Positions 36,748 through 46,242 are shown, counted from the first letter of the stretch. The stretch is 64,000 nucleotides of DNA from an uncultured Roseovarius sp. (GCF_913057115.1 NZ_CAJXNN010000003.1:1-64000), one strand, 5' to 3'. Notes: generated from the sequence alone by a model not told the origin. Numbers and translations: made by a program.

Positions 36748-38118
36748 ATGGGCAGAATTGTGGAAATGCCGCTTTGGGCACTGATTCTTCTGGTGGCGTT
36801 CGCGGCAGTCACCTTCGCATCACATTTTCTGTTTCCCTCCGTGCGCTGGTTCTTTCGGCGGCGGATGGAGCGGGTGGTGGCCAAGCTGAACACCAGGTTG
36901 GAGCGCCCGATTGAGCCGTTCAAGCTGGCCCGTCGTTATGACATGATCCAGCGCCTGATCTATGACCCCGAGGTGAGCAAGGCCGTGGCCGATCACGCCA
37001 AGGCCGAGGGCATCCCCGAGAACGTGGCCTTTGAAAAGGCCAAGCGCTATGCCCGCGAAATCGTGCCGGGGTTTTCCGCCTCGGCCTATTTCGGCTTTGC
37101 CATCAGGGCGGCGAAGTTTCTGTCGCGTAGCCTGTACCGCGTGCGGCTGGGGCATTTCGACGAGGCGAGCTTGTCGAAGGTCGATCCCGACGCCACGGTG
37201 ATCTTCGTGATGAACCACCGCTCGAACATGGATTACGTGCTGGTGACATGGCTGGCCGCCGAACGTTCGGCTCTGTCCTACGCCGTGGGCGAATGGGCGC
37301 GGGTTTGGCCGCTGTCGCGGCTCATTCGCTCCATGGGTGCCTATTTCATCCGCCGAAAATCCCGCAATGACCTCTATCGCAGGATTTTGGCGCGTTATGT
37401 GGGCATGGCCACCGATGGGGGCGTGACGCAGGCGGTTTTCCCCGAAGGCGGGTTAAGCCTTGATGGCGGGTTGGCACCGCCCAAGCTGGGGCTCTTGAAA
37501 TATATTGTCGAAGAACGCGCCAACCCCGACCGGGATGTTGTCTTTGTGCCGGTCGCGCTGAATTATGACCGGGTGTTCGAGGATCGTATCCTCGTCGCCG
37601 CAGGCAAGGCCGGTGAGCGGCGGTTTCGGGCGCGTATCTCGGTGGTAGCGCGTTTCATCCTCAAGCAATTCTGGCTTCGGGTCACCGGGCGCTATCATCG
37701 GCACGGTTACGCGGCTGCCAGCTTCGGCGCGCCGGTTTCGCTCAAGGCGTTCGAGGCGCAGCACCCCGCCAGCCCGGTGAAGGATTTGGCCCGCCTTCTT
37801 ATGAAACGCATTGGCGAGGAGGTGCCGGTACTGCCCGTTCCCCTGGTGGCGCGCGCTTTGCTTGAGGCCGAGGGGCCGCTGACGCAGTCAGACTTGGAGG
37901 CACGCGTGGGCCACATGGTGAAGGACTTGCCGGAGGCGCATGTCCACCTGCCGCGCGGCGATTTGCACTACGCGGTGGAGGTGGGCCTGCGCAATCTGCG
38001 TAAGCGGCAATTGGTCACGGAGGAGAGCGGCCAGATCACCGTGAACGCCGAAGAACGCGATCTTCTGGCCTATTATGCGCAGTCCATCGCCCATCTATTT
38101 CGCAATCGCAGCGCGTGA
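36748..38118 (+). CDS. PlsB-like glycerol-3-phosphate/lysophosphatidate acyltransferase
   Basis: The 456-residue protein begins with a membrane helix (LWALILLVAFAAVTFASHFL). It contains acyltransferase block I NHRSNMDYVLVTW (NHx4D), block II GAYFIRRKSRNDLYRR and block III VFPEGGLSLDG. It is longer than PlsC and closer to PlsB-type GPATs, so the first or second acylation of glycerol-3-phosphate is the likely role. ATG 36748 precedes the membrane helix; the frame runs on upstream into ecm's start. It lies between the divergent ecm and ccr. Confidence 0.8.
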   Translation: MGRIVEMPLWALILLVAFAAVTFASHFLFPSVRWFFRRRMERVVAKLNTRLERPIEPFKLARRYDMIQRLIYDPEVSKAVADHAKAEGIPENVAFEKAKRYAREIVPGFSASAYFGFAIRAAKFLSRSLYRVRLGHFDEASLSKVDPDATVIFVMNHRSNMDYVLVTWLAAERSALSYAVGEWARVWPLSRLIRSMGAYFIRRKSRNDLYRRILARYVGMATDGGVTQAVFPEGGLSLDGGLAPPKLGLLKYIVEERANPDRDVVFVPVALNYDRVFEDRILVAAGKAGERRFRARISVVARFILKQFWLRVTGRYHRHGYAAASFGAPVSLKAFEAQHPASPVKDLARLLMKRIGEEVPVLPVPLVARALLEAEGPLTQSDLEARVGHMVKDLPEAHVHLPRGDLHYAVEVGLRNLRKRQLVTEESGQITVNAEERDLLAYYAQSIAHLFRNRSA

Positions 38119-38260
38119 CGCCGGAAATTTCTGCATTCGCGCGGTTATAAAATTACAAAAACACGCCCAATGGCATTGCATTGTTGCGTGATGGATTATA
38201 TTTCGGGGTTGCCGTCGCGATTCTGCATCGCGGCAACTGGATGATTTTAGGAGGCTGACC

Positions 38261-39550
38261 ATGGCTCTGGATACCGACACGGGCATCGCGCCCTACGACG
38301 CGCCCGAAAAAGATCTCTACGAGATCGGTGAAATGCCGCCCCTTGGCCATGTCCCCAAGCAGATGTACGGCTGGATTCTCCGTCAGGAGCGCCACGGTGA
38401 GCCCAACAAGGCGCTCAAGGTCGAAGTCGTGGACACCCCTGAAGTGGGTAGCCACGACGTGCTGGTTCTGGTGATGGCCGCGGGCGTCAATTACAACGGC
38501 GTATGGGCCTGCCTCGGCACCCCGGCCTCGGTGTTCAACCAGCACAAGGCCGAATATGCGATCATCGGCTCGGATGCCGCCGGGATCGTCTGGGCCGTGG
38601 GCGACAAGGTCACCCGCTGGAAGGTCGGCGACGAAGTGGTGGTGCATTGCAACCAGGATGACGGCGACGACGAGGAATGCAACGGCGGCGACCCGATGCT
38701 GTCGCCCTCGCAACGCATTTGGGGCTATGAAACCGCAGATGGCTCTTTTGCCCAGTTCACCCGAGTACAGGCACAGCAACTCATGCCGCGCCCCAAGCAC
38801 CTGACATGGGAGGAATCGGGCTGCTACACGCTGACGCTCGCCACCGCCTACCGGATGCTTTTCGGGCACGAACCGCATGACCTCAAGCCGGGCCAGAACG
38901 TGCTTGTCTGGGGCGCGTCGGGGGGGCTGGGCTCCTTTGCCATACAGTTGATCAATACCGCCGGGGCGAACGCGATCGGCGTCATCTCGGAGGAGGATAA
39001 GCGGCAGTTCGTGATGGAACTGGGCGCCAAGGGCGTGATCAATCGCAAGGATTTTGATTGCTGGGGCCGCCTGCCCGAGGTCGGCAGCGAGGAATACAAG
39101 ACATGGTTCGGTGAGGTCCGCAAGTTCGGCAAGGCGATCTGGGACATCACCGGCAAGGGCAACAATGTGGACATGGTGTTCGAACACCCCGGCGAGGCAA
39201 CCTTTCCGGTCTCGACATTCGTGGTCAAGCGGGGCGGTATGGTGGTGATCTGCGCAGGCACGACCGGCTATAATTGCACCTTCGATGTGCGCCACATGTG
39301 GAGCCACCAGAAACGGCTGCAAGGCTCGCACTTCGCTCACCTCAAGCAAGCAGCGGCTGCCAACAAGCTGATGCTGGACCGGCGGCTTGACCCCTGCATG
39401 TCCGAGGTCTTTGGTTGGGCCGACCTGCCCGAAGCGCATATGAAAATGCTGCGCAACGAGCACAAACCGGGCAACATGGCCGTGCTGGTACAATCGCCCA
39501 AGTCCGGCCTGCGCACCGTCGAAGACGTGATCGAGGCGGGCAAAGCCTGA
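38261..39550 (+). CDS. ccrA: Crotonyl-CoA carboxylase/reductase
   Basis: Ccr reductively carboxylates crotonyl-CoA to ethylmalonyl-CoA with NADPH, the defining step of the ethylmalonyl-CoA pathway for acetate and C2/C4 assimilation. The 429-residue MDR-fold enzyme has VMAAGVNYNGVWACLGTP and the NADP motif LVWGASGGLGSFAIQL. Strong TTAGGAGG precedes the ATG. A 142-base AT-richer upstream region probably holds its promoter. It works with Ecm encoded nearby. Confidence 0.96.
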   Translation: MALDTDTGIAPYDAPEKDLYEIGEMPPLGHVPKQMYGWILRQERHGEPNKALKVEVVDTPEVGSHDVLVLVMAAGVNYNGVWACLGTPASVFNQHKAEYAIIGSDAAGIVWAVGDKVTRWKVGDEVVVHCNQDDGDDEECNGGDPMLSPSQRIWGYETADGSFAQFTRVQAQQLMPRPKHLTWEESGCYTLTLATAYRMLFGHEPHDLKPGQNVLVWGASGGLGSFAIQLINTAGANAIGVISEEDKRQFVMELGAKGVINRKDFDCWGRLPEVGSEEYKTWFGEVRKFGKAIWDITGKGNNVDMVFEHPGEATFPVSTFVVKRGGMVVICAGTTGYNCTFDVRHMWSHQKRLQGSHFAHLKQAAAANKLMLDRRLDPCMSEVFGWADLPEAHMKMLRNEHKPGNMAVLVQSPKSGLRTVEDVIEAGKA

Positions 39551-39571
39551 GGCTTAGCGCTCAATAACAGC

Positions 39572-39612
39572 ACCGCCCGCCCGGTTTTGCCGTGGTGGGC
39601 GGTTTGCGTTTT
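39572..39612 (+). terminator. Terminator after ccr
   Basis: ACCGCCCGCC (39572-39581) pairs with GGTGGGCGGT (39594-39603) with one mismatch. A T-rich TTTGCGTTTT follows. It lies 22 bases after the ccr stop. Confidence 0.75.
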
Positions 39613-39613
39613 C

Positions 39614-39683
39614 GGGGGCGCTCATCACTGGCGTTCTTCGCGCAGAAGGCCGCGAGGCCTGATAAGCGCGCTTGCCTCTGGCG
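39614..39683. repeat. Structured intergenic element, family A, copy 2
   Basis: CGCTCATC (39619-39626) pairs with GATAAGCG near 39661-39668. The inner stem AGGCC/GGCCT closes loop GCGA. Compared with copy 1 the inner stem has a T-A to G-C double change. GCGTTCTTCGCGCAGAAG lies between the stems. It sits 31 bases before the helicase gene. Confidence 0.7.
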
Positions 39684-39714
39684 CCTTCCCACAACGCCTT
39701 GTAGGGTCCGCGCC

Positions 39715-41238
39715 ATGTCAAACACCCTGCCCACATACTCCCACGATCAGGCCGAAGCCCATGACCGCATCGCCGAAGGCTTGCGCGGGGCGGGGATTGA
39801 TCTGGAAAACGGCACGCTGACCCCGCCACAAGAGGGGCGACAGCGCACCATGGCCGTGGTGGGCAAGGCCGGGTCGGGCAAAACCCTTCTGTTGGCCGAA
39901 CTGACCCGCGCCATGACCGAGGCCGGGGTCGAGATTGTCTCGGGCGATTACGAGGGCCGCCGCCGCAAGGATCGGCGCACGCTGGCCATCCTCGCCCCCA
40001 CCAACAAGGCCGCCAGCGTCTTGCGGATGCGCGGGGTGCCCGCCACCACCATTCACCGCATCCTTTACACGCCGGTCTATGACCCGGAATATGAAAAGAT
40101 CGCCGAATGGCTGGCCGGCAATGGCGAGCGCCCCGAGATCGAAGGCCTGACCGAGGAGGCGCTGGACCGCGCCCATGCCTTTTACCAAACCCATAAATCC
40201 GTGCCGGGAGCCTTGGCCGCTGCTGGCCTGCGCGGCAGCGATTTCATCACCGGCTGGAAACGCCGCGAAGAGCCGCTGGATGTGGGGTTTGTCGATGAAG
40301 CCTCGATGCTGGATGACCGCCAGTTCGAAGACTTGCAGGAAATCTTTCCGAACCTGATCCTCTTTGGCGACCCGGCGCAGTTGGCCCCGGTCAATCAATC
40401 CGGCTCCATGGTGTTCGAAAAACTCCCCGAGCCTGCCATTCTGACCCTGCATCGCATCCACCGCCAAGACGCCGACAACCCCATTCTGGACCTTGCCCAC
40501 GCGCTTTCCGACCCCGAGGTGGGGTTCGAAGATTTCGAGCGCATGGTTGAAGACAAGGCTGCCCGAGACGACCGCGTGCAATGGGCGCAGCGGGTCGAGG
40601 TGGACCTGATGGCGCGCTCGCCCGTGCTGGTCTGGCGCAATGCCACGCGCATCCGGCTGATCAATGCCTTCCGGGCGGTGCATGGCGCGCCCGAGGATGC
40701 GCTTTTGGAAGGCGAGCCGCTGATTTGCGATGGCATCGAACTGCCCCTCAAACACCGCAAAAAGCGGCTGGATTTGGAGGCGCGCGGGCTCATCAAAGGC
40801 GCGCAGGTGATCTATCTGGGGCCGGGGCGCAAACCGGGTTTTTCGCGGCTGCATGTCATCGGGGCCGAAGATCCGCAGGTCTCGGCCGCGTCGATCGTGA
40901 AGATTGAAAAACCCGATGAAGAAGAGCCCTTTATTCCCTTCGCCGCGCGCATGGGGGCGACCTTCCTGCATGGCGCGGCGGTGACGATCCACAAGGGACA
41001 AGGCAGCCAGTGGCGCGATGTGCAGGTTTTTGCGCCCGACCTTTACGCTGCGTCCCGCATGGGGCGAACAGAGGCAGGACAGCCCTTGTGGAAGCGGCTG
41101 GCCTATGTCGCCATCACCCGGGCCGAGGAGCGCCTGCACTGGGTGGTGCGCGCGCGGCTGTCGAAACCCACCGGGCCGCTGCGCACCGATGATTTGCACG
41201 TGGCCCCCGCGCCACTGGAACTGGAGGCCGAGGCATGA
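39715..41238 (+). CDS. RecD-like superfamily 1 DNA helicase
   Basis: The 507-residue ATPase has Walker A VGKAGSGKTLLL (about residues 45-56) and Walker B FVDEASMLDD. Further SF1 motifs are GDPAQLAPV, TIHKGQGSQW and YVAITRAEERLHW. This is the RecD/Pif-like arrangement without TraA relaxase, so an ATP-dependent exonuclease-type DNA helicase is likely. ATG 39715 is taken because the preceding in-frame reading runs through the structured repeat. Its stop overlaps the SDR start (ATGA). Confidence 0.85.
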   Translation: MSNTLPTYSHDQAEAHDRIAEGLRGAGIDLENGTLTPPQEGRQRTMAVVGKAGSGKTLLLAELTRAMTEAGVEIVSGDYEGRRRKDRRTLAILAPTNKAASVLRMRGVPATTIHRILYTPVYDPEYEKIAEWLAGNGERPEIEGLTEEALDRAHAFYQTHKSVPGALAAAGLRGSDFITGWKRREEPLDVGFVDEASMLDDRQFEDLQEIFPNLILFGDPAQLAPVNQSGSMVFEKLPEPAILTLHRIHRQDADNPILDLAHALSDPEVGFEDFERMVEDKAARDDRVQWAQRVEVDLMARSPVLVWRNATRIRLINAFRAVHGAPEDALLEGEPLICDGIELPLKHRKKRLDLEARGLIKGAQVIYLGPGRKPGFSRLHVIGAEDPQVSAASIVKIEKPDEEEPFIPFAARMGATFLHGAAVTIHKGQGSQWRDVQVFAPDLYAASRMGRTEAGQPLWKRLAYVAITRAEERLHWVVRARLSKPTGPLRTDDLHVAPAPLELEAEA

Positions 41239-41948
41239 AGACCATCCTGATCACCGGCGCAAGCTCGGGCATTGGCCGCGCCACGGCGGAGGCGTTCTTG
41301 GCCGAGGGTTGGACCGTTGGGTTGGTCGCGCGCCGTGCCGAACGCCTGCGCGAGATCGCGGCGGGGCAGGGCAAGGCCATCCCGCTGCCCGCCGATGTGA
41401 GCGATGCCGAAGCCATGCAGGCGGCCTTTGACCAGTTTATCGGTGAGGCAGGGCACCTCGACGTGCTGTTCAACAACGCAGGCATCTTCGGCCCGGCCGC
41501 CAGCCCCGATCAGGTGCGTGTCGAGGATTTCGATCAGGTCATGGCCGTGAACCTGCGTGGAGTGTTCATCGCCGCGCGTTTGGCCTTTGCGCAGATGCGC
41601 GGGCAAGATCCGCAGGGTGGGCGGATCATCAACAACGGCTCGATCTCGGCCCATGTGCCGCGCGAGAATTCGATCTGCTACACCACCTCGAAACATGCGG
41701 TGACGGGCCTCACGCGGAGCCTGTCCTTGGATGGCAGGCCCTTTGATATCGCTTGCGGACAGATCGACATCGGCAATGCGGAAAGCGAGCTGGTGGCGGA
41801 CCTGAAGGCACGCCAACCGGAGATGCATACTATGGATGTGGGGGATGCGGCAGCTTCGGTTCTGCATATGGCGAAACTGCCGCTGTCGGCCAATGTGCAG
41901 TTCATGACGGTGATGGCCACCAAGATGCCCTATATCGGCCGCGGCTGA
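41235..41948 (+). CDS. Short-chain dehydrogenase/reductase
   Basis: The 237-residue protein has the NAD(P) motif TGASSGIGRATAEAF (residues 7-21), NNAG at about 80-83, catalytic serine in NNGSISA and the YxxxK motif in YTTSKHAV. The substrate is unknown. It is translationally coupled to the helicase gene through the ATGA overlap, an odd pairing that suggests only shared expression. Confidence 0.92.
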   Translation: MKTILITGASSGIGRATAEAFLAEGWTVGLVARRAERLREIAAGQGKAIPLPADVSDAEAMQAAFDQFIGEAGHLDVLFNNAGIFGPAASPDQVRVEDFDQVMAVNLRGVFIAARLAFAQMRGQDPQGGRIINNGSISAHVPRENSICYTTSKHAVTGLTRSLSLDGRPFDIACGQIDIGNAESELVADLKARQPEMHTMDVGDAAASVLHMAKLPLSANVQFMTVMATKMPYIGRG

Positions 41949-42016
41949 GCGATTGTTCCCAAAAGGGCGCGCCTGCGGCGCGGCTGGATAAGCACGCCTT
42001 TGGCGTGCCGTTGGAA

Positions 42017-42083
42017 GGGGGCTGTCTGCCCCCTCTTGGCCTTTGGCCAATTCACCCCCGAGGATATTGAGAGCCAGAAGAAG
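42017..42083. repeat. Rhodobacterales-type intergenic GC-hairpin element, copy 3
   Basis: GGGGGCTGTCTGCCCCC is followed by a second hairpin (TTGGCC/GGCCAA), then TTCACCCCCGAGGATATT and AGCCAGAAGAAGG. The order matches copy 1 at 13595. It sits between the convergent SDR and TIGR02186 genes. Confidence 0.6.
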
Positions 42084-42089
42084 GCAGGG

Positions 42090-42845
42090 TTAGTTTTGCC
42101 GGAGCACGCGGAAGGCGGCGGAGGCCCCCCAGCCCGCGGCGATGGCGATGGCCAGCGACATCAGGCCATAGAGCATGGGCTGTTCGCGCGACAGCGTGAA
42201 AAGCCAGCGTTCCAGCCCGACCTTGCGCACGTCGATCACGGTTTCGAAATCCGAGACCAACCGGCCCTGGCGCGTCAGCAGGATGCGGGTGCGATAATCG
42301 CCCTCGGTGAGGTTGGCCGGCAGTTCGATGGCGGTGCGGAAAAGGGTCTGTTCGTCCAGGGCAACTGCGCCTTCCAGCATCTGGTAGGCGTTGTTGGCCT
42401 TGCGGATGCGGATCAGGGCATCGGTGAACTTTTGTGCATCTTCCACGCTCCCCGGCGCGCCGACCGAGCGGATGGCGCGGGGGATCGAGATTTTGTGCCG
42501 CAGGTCTTCGACATTGGTCAGCACCTCGTCGAGTGGGCCGGTGGTGGCCACCGCGTAAAAGCTGGGTGCGCGATCAATCTCAACCGCGTCGGTATTGACC
42601 CAGATGCCGAGTTTGCGTTCCTTGCGGCGGACAGTCAGCGGCTTGGAGGGGCCGGAGATGGCGACGATGACGTCCAGCGGCTCTTCGGGGATCGCGACCT
42701 CGCGCTTGACCGCGCCGAAGACGAGGATATCGGAGCCCTCGAAAGTGGCGGTGATGCGCACCTTGTCGCTTGACAGGCCCAGCACCACCTCTTCCGCCTT
42801 GAGCGGCAGGGCGAGGCAGATGAGGGCGACGGCAAGACGCAGCAT
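42090..42845 (-). CDS. TIGR02186-family membrane-anchored periplasmic protein
   Basis: The 251-residue product has a signal peptide (MLRLAVALICLALPLKAE), a beta-rich periplasmic region and a C-terminal membrane helix (MLYGLMSLAIAIAAGWGASA). The family is a conserved alphaproteobacterial group of unknown function whose gene regularly follows a TauE/SafE exporter. Here it lies two bases after such a gene, supporting a joint role in anion or sulphite export. ATG 42845 starts at the signal peptide; longer frames extend into the exporter gene. Confidence 0.85.
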   Translation of the reverse strand: MLRLAVALICLALPLKAEEVVLGLSSDKVRITATFEGSDILVFGAVKREVAIPEEPLDVIVAISGPSKPLTVRRKERKLGIWVNTDAVEIDRAPSFYAVATTGPLDEVLTNVEDLRHKISIPRAIRSVGAPGSVEDAQKFTDALIRIRKANNAYQMLEGAVALDEQTLFRTAIELPANLTEGDYRTRILLTRQGRLVSDFETVIDVRKVGLERWLFTLSREQPMLYGLMSLAIAIAAGWGASAAFRVLRQN

Positions 42846-42847
42846 CT

Positions 42848-43762
42848 TCAGTGCCCTCCCGCTGCGCCGATGGAATAAAGCTCGGAGGGTTGGATCAGCA
42901 GGTCCAGCGCCAGCTTGAAGCAGACTGCCAGCACCATGAGGGCCAGCAGGATGCGCAATTGCTCGGCCTTCATCTTGGTGCCGATCTGCGTCCCGACCTG
43001 GGCGCCGATCACCCCTCCCACAAGCAGCAAAACGGCCAAGGCGACATCCACGGTATAGTTCGTGGTGGCGTGCAGCATGGTGGTGAAGGCGGTGACGAAG
43101 ATGATCTGGAAAAGCGATGTCCCGACAACCACCTTGGTCGGCATACCCAGAAGGTAGATCATCGCGGGCACCATGATGAAGCCACCACCGACGCCCATGA
43201 TCGCCGCAAGGATGCCCACGGCCACCCCGACCAGAATGGGGGGAATGACGCTGATGTACAGGCCCGAAGTGCGGAAGCGCATCTTGAAAGGCAGGCCATG
43301 CACCCAATTGTGCTTTTTACGTTTCGGGGCCTTGCCCGTGCGGGTGTTGCGAATGGCGCGCAGGCTTTCGAAGAACATCATCCCGCCGATGATGCCAAGG
43401 AAGACGACATAGCAAAGCTTGACCAGAAGATCGACCTGACCCAGCGACTTGAGGTAGTTGAAGACCACGACACCTAGCGCCGCGCCGATTAACCCGCCTA
43501 TAAGCAGCACCGTTCCCATCCTGAGATCGACGGTTTTGCGCCTCAGGTGCGCCAAAACGCCCGAGAAGGAAGAGGCGACGATCTGGTTTGCCTCGGTCGC
43601 CACGGCCACCGCGGGAGGGATGCCGATGAAGAACAACAGCGGCGTCATCAGGAACCCGCCGCCAACCCCGAACATGCCCGAAAGCACGCCCACCAGCCCG
43701 CCCAGCCCCAAAAGCAGGAAGGCGTTGACCGAAACCTCGGCTATGGGCAGGTAGATTTGCAT
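42848..43762 (-). CDS. TauE/SafE-family anion (sulphite) exporter
   Basis: The 304-residue membrane protein has about eight hydrophobic segments in two halves. Each half carries the family motif: GMFGVGGGFLMTPLL near residue 32 and AIMGVGGGFIMVPAM near residue 190. Members export sulphite, sulphoacetate or related anions. ATG 43762 was chosen because it begins at MQIYLPIAEVSVN; the frame upstream has no similarity. It is the first gene of the pair with TIGR02186. Confidence 0.88.
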   Translation of the reverse strand: MQIYLPIAEVSVNAFLLLGLGGLVGVLSGMFGVGGGFLMTPLLFFIGIPPAVAVATEANQIVASSFSGVLAHLRRKTVDLRMGTVLLIGGLIGAALGVVVFNYLKSLGQVDLLVKLCYVVFLGIIGGMMFFESLRAIRNTRTGKAPKRKKHNWVHGLPFKMRFRTSGLYISVIPPILVGVAVGILAAIMGVGGGFIMVPAMIYLLGMPTKVVVGTSLFQIIFVTAFTTMLHATTNYTVDVALAVLLLVGGVIGAQVGTQIGTKMKAEQLRILLALMVLAVCFKLALDLLIQPSELYSIGAAGGH

Positions 43763-43886
43763 GGCTGTCAGTAACCGCAGCCCCCTGTATTTTGCAAGTG
43801 CAGAGCGGTCGCAGGTCCCCGCAGGCCTGATCAATTCTTGTTAACTGGACTTATGTTTCGTGATTTCCGAAGGTCCAGTTGCAGCC

Positions 43887-44522
43887 CTAACGCCCCGATG
43901 TGGCCAGTTTGAAAGCCGCGAACAGGAAGAATGCCCCCAAGGTGGCTTCGATCCCGCGCCGTGTCTTGGCATAGGCGGCGCGCACGGGCCGCGCCGACAG
44001 GGCCAGCCCCCAAGCCGCGTGGCAGCCAAGGGAAATGGTAAAGGCCCCGGCGACAAACAGTAATGTCACCCCAAGCCCCGCGCCCTCGACCGCGCCGACC
44101 GAGGCAATGGCCAGCCAGAAGGCCACGGCTTTGGGATTCGTAACCTGTAAAAGGTAGCCATGGGCGAAATGCCGCCATGGCGCGCGTGGGGCCATTTCGG
44201 CGGGGGTAAGAACCGGCGGGTTGAGCGCTTTGCGAAGCGCGCCATAAGCCAGATAAAGCAGGTACCCCGCCCCAACGACCCGCAGCGCGCTCATCGCCCA
44301 AGCGGCTTGGCTAAGAAGTAGGCCGACCCCCAACAGGGTCAGGATGTTCAGGGTCATGCTGCCCATGGCGATTCCCAGGGAGGCCACCATCGACGGGCCG
44401 CGCCCTTGCTCGGTGGCGATGCCAACCAACATGGCCACCGCCGGGCCGGGCGAGGAGGCCCCCACCAGCAGGATGGCATAGGCGGCGATGAAACCGGGCA
44501 GGTAAGGGATGATCTCGGGCAT
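43887..44522 (-). CDS. LysE-family translocator
   Basis: The 211-residue inner-membrane protein has about six hydrophobic segments and the family signature GASSPGPAVAMLVG (residues 21-34). QVTNPKAVAFWLAI is the second conserved block. It is an amino-acid or metabolite exporter of unknown substrate. It differs clearly from the LysE at 4643, so this is not a recent duplicate. Confidence 0.85.
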   Translation of the reverse strand: MPEIIPYLPGFIAAYAILLVGASSPGPAVAMLVGIATEQGRGPSMVASLGIAMGSMTLNILTLLGVGLLLSQAAWAMSALRVVGAGYLLYLAYGALRKALNPPVLTPAEMAPRAPWRHFAHGYLLQVTNPKAVAFWLAIASVGAVEGAGLGVTLLFVAGAFTISLGCHAAWGLALSARPVRAAYAKTRRGIEATLGAFFLFAAFKLATSGR

Positions 44523-44606
44523 GGCGCCTCTCCTTGTGGTGTCAGGAGAAGATCGGCGCAGGGCGCGGCGCTGTCCAGAGCAATCATTCCGATAAAGGTC
44601 GAACCA

Positions 44607-45020
44607 TCAGGCCGATTTGCGCAGGATCAGGGCATCCACCGGGGCGGCCCCTTGGCGTGGGTAATAGGCCTTGCGCCGGGCGGCTTCGAAATACCCTTCG
44701 CTCAGATACAGCGCTTGGGCGGCACTGTTATCCTCGGCCACCTCAAGGAAAAATTCTTCGGCCCCGGCTGCGCGTGCCTCGGCCTCGAAATCCGCCAAAC
44801 AGGCCCGGCCCAACCCTTGCCGCTGATGTGCCGGATCACAGGCCAGCGTCAGCAATTCCGCTTCCCCGGCCACCACGCGGCCAATGGCGAAGCAGCGCGC
44901 ATCGCCCAGGGCGAAAACATGCGGTGAGTTTAGCAGCTCCGCGATCTCCCGCGCGACCCAAACCTGCCCACGCCCGTCGAAGGCGCGCGCGTGGCATTGG
45001 GCCATTTGCTCAGGCGTCAT
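44607..45020 (-). CDS. rimI: Ribosomal-protein alanine acetyltransferase RimI-like
   Basis: The 137-residue GNAT protein has the acetyl-CoA motif DPAHQRQGLGRACLADFE, followed by FFLEVAEDNSAAQALYLSEGY, typical of RimI (EVxxxNxxAxxLY). RimI acetylates the N-terminus of ribosomal protein S18 in E. coli. Its start overlaps the tsaB stop by eleven bases, the usual tsaB-rimI arrangement. No clear ribosome site is seen, which fits translational coupling. Confidence 0.85.
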   Translation of the reverse strand: MTPEQMAQCHARAFDGRGQVWVAREIAELLNSPHVFALGDARCFAIGRVVAGEAELLTLACDPAHQRQGLGRACLADFEAEARAAGAEEFFLEVAEDNSAAQALYLSEGYFEAARRKAYYPRQGAAPVDALILRKSA

Positions 45021-45600
45021 CAAGGATTTTCGGCGGCGCATCGCGCGCCGGGGCCGCATCAGCGGGCTTGAGGTACAGTGGCGCGGGGGGCGGGGTGCCT
45101 TTGGGCGCGGCTTGCGCAATCCGGGCGATGGCCGTGGCAAACTCGCTGGGTGCGGGGGCATGGGCCAAGGGGCCAAGCGCCTCGGCTTCCGCGCGCGGCA
45201 AAAGACGCGGTGCACCCCCCAAAGGCTGCACATAAAGCTGATCGCGCGGCGCGGGCAGGGCGGGCAAATGCCCCTCGGGCGCGCCCAAGGCAATCGCCTC
45301 GAAGCCATTGACGCCCACCGCCGGAATGCCCAGCGACAGGGCCAGCCCCCGCGCGGCCGACACGGCAATCCGAATACCGGTAAAATTCCCCGGCCCGACA
45401 CCAACGCCAATGCGGGCAAGGTCGCGCCATGTGGCCCCGCCCTCGGCCAAGACCTCCTCCAGCAGCGGCATCAGGCGCTCGGCCTGTCCGCGGCCCATTT
45501 CCTCGTGGCGCACCACCAACACCCGATCACCCGACAGCAAAGCGGCCGCGCAATGCGCGGCCGATGTGTCAAACGCCAGTGTTAGAGGCTCAGACCCCAA
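45010..45600 (-). CDS. tsaB: tRNA t6A synthesis protein TsaB
   Basis: TsaB is the non-catalytic ASKHA partner of TsaD in making threonylcarbamoyl-adenosine at position 37 of ANN-decoding tRNAs. The 196-residue product has LAFDTSAAHCAAAL and GVGVGPGNFTGIRIAVSAARGLAL. The start appears to be TTG at 45600, preceded by GAGG at suitable distance; it overlaps the nfu stop by 11 bases. No ATG fits, as the conserved FDTS is only ten residues in. Confidence 0.9.
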   Translation of the reverse strand: MGSEPLTLAFDTSAAHCAAALLSGDRVLVVRHEEMGRGQAERLMPLLEEVLAEGGATWRDLARIGVGVGPGNFTGIRIAVSAARGLALSLGIPAVGVNGFEAIALGAPEGHLPALPAPRDQLYVQPLGGAPRLLPRAEAEALGPLAHAPAPSEFATAIARIAQAAPKGTPPPAPLYLKPADAAPARDAPPKILDDA

Positions 45601-46153
45601 CGGGGCGCACCTCGGTCACTTCGGGGATATAGTGGCGCAGCAGGTTTTCGATACCCATCTTCAGGGTGATGGTGGACGAGGGGCAGCCCGCGCAAGCGCC
45701 CTGCATATGCAGGTAAACAACGCCACGCTCGAACCCGTGGAAGGTGATATCGCCACCATCCTGGGCCACGGCGGGGCGCACGCGGGTGTCCAGCAATTCC
45801 TTGATCTGGCCAACAATCTCGCCATCCTCGCCGTCATGCTCGGCATGGCCCGACGGGGCCTCGGCCTCACCGGTCATCACCGGCTGACCCGATTGGTAAT
45901 GCTCCATGATCGCGCCAAGGATGGCGGGTTTCATGTGGTCCCATTCGGTGTCGTCGCCCTTGGTGACGGTGACGAAATCATTGCCAAAGAACACACCCGT
46001 CACGCCTTGCACCTTGAAGATACGCTCGGCCAGCGGCGATTTTTCCGCGCCCTCGGCACTGGGGAAATCGGCGGTGCCAGCCTCCAGCACGGTTTGACCG
46101 GGCAGGAATTTCAGCGTTGCGGGGTTGGGTGTGGATTCGGTTTGAATGAACAT
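45590..46153 (-). CDS. NifU-family Fe-S scaffold (Nfu)
   Basis: The 187-residue protein has an N-terminal Nfu_N domain (FIQTESTPNPATLKFLPGQ) and a C-terminal NifU domain with the cluster-binding CAGCPSST (CxxC, about residues 157-160). It carries Fe-S clusters to target proteins such as those of central metabolism. It is the first gene of the nfu-tsaB-rimI run on the minus strand. Confidence 0.92.
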   Translation of the reverse strand: MFIQTESTPNPATLKFLPGQTVLEAGTADFPSAEGAEKSPLAERIFKVQGVTGVFFGNDFVTVTKGDDTEWDHMKPAILGAIMEHYQSGQPVMTGEAEAPSGHAEHDGEDGEIVGQIKELLDTRVRPAVAQDGGDITFHGFERGVVYLHMQGACAGCPSSTITLKMGIENLLRHYIPEVTEVRPVGV

Positions 46154-46242
46154 GATCGCGCCCTCTCTCGGTTACTCCAGATATGCGCGCGGGGCGCCGG
46201 AGTGTCAAGGTTTGGAATGATTCTAAAGTTCGCCGGATGCGC

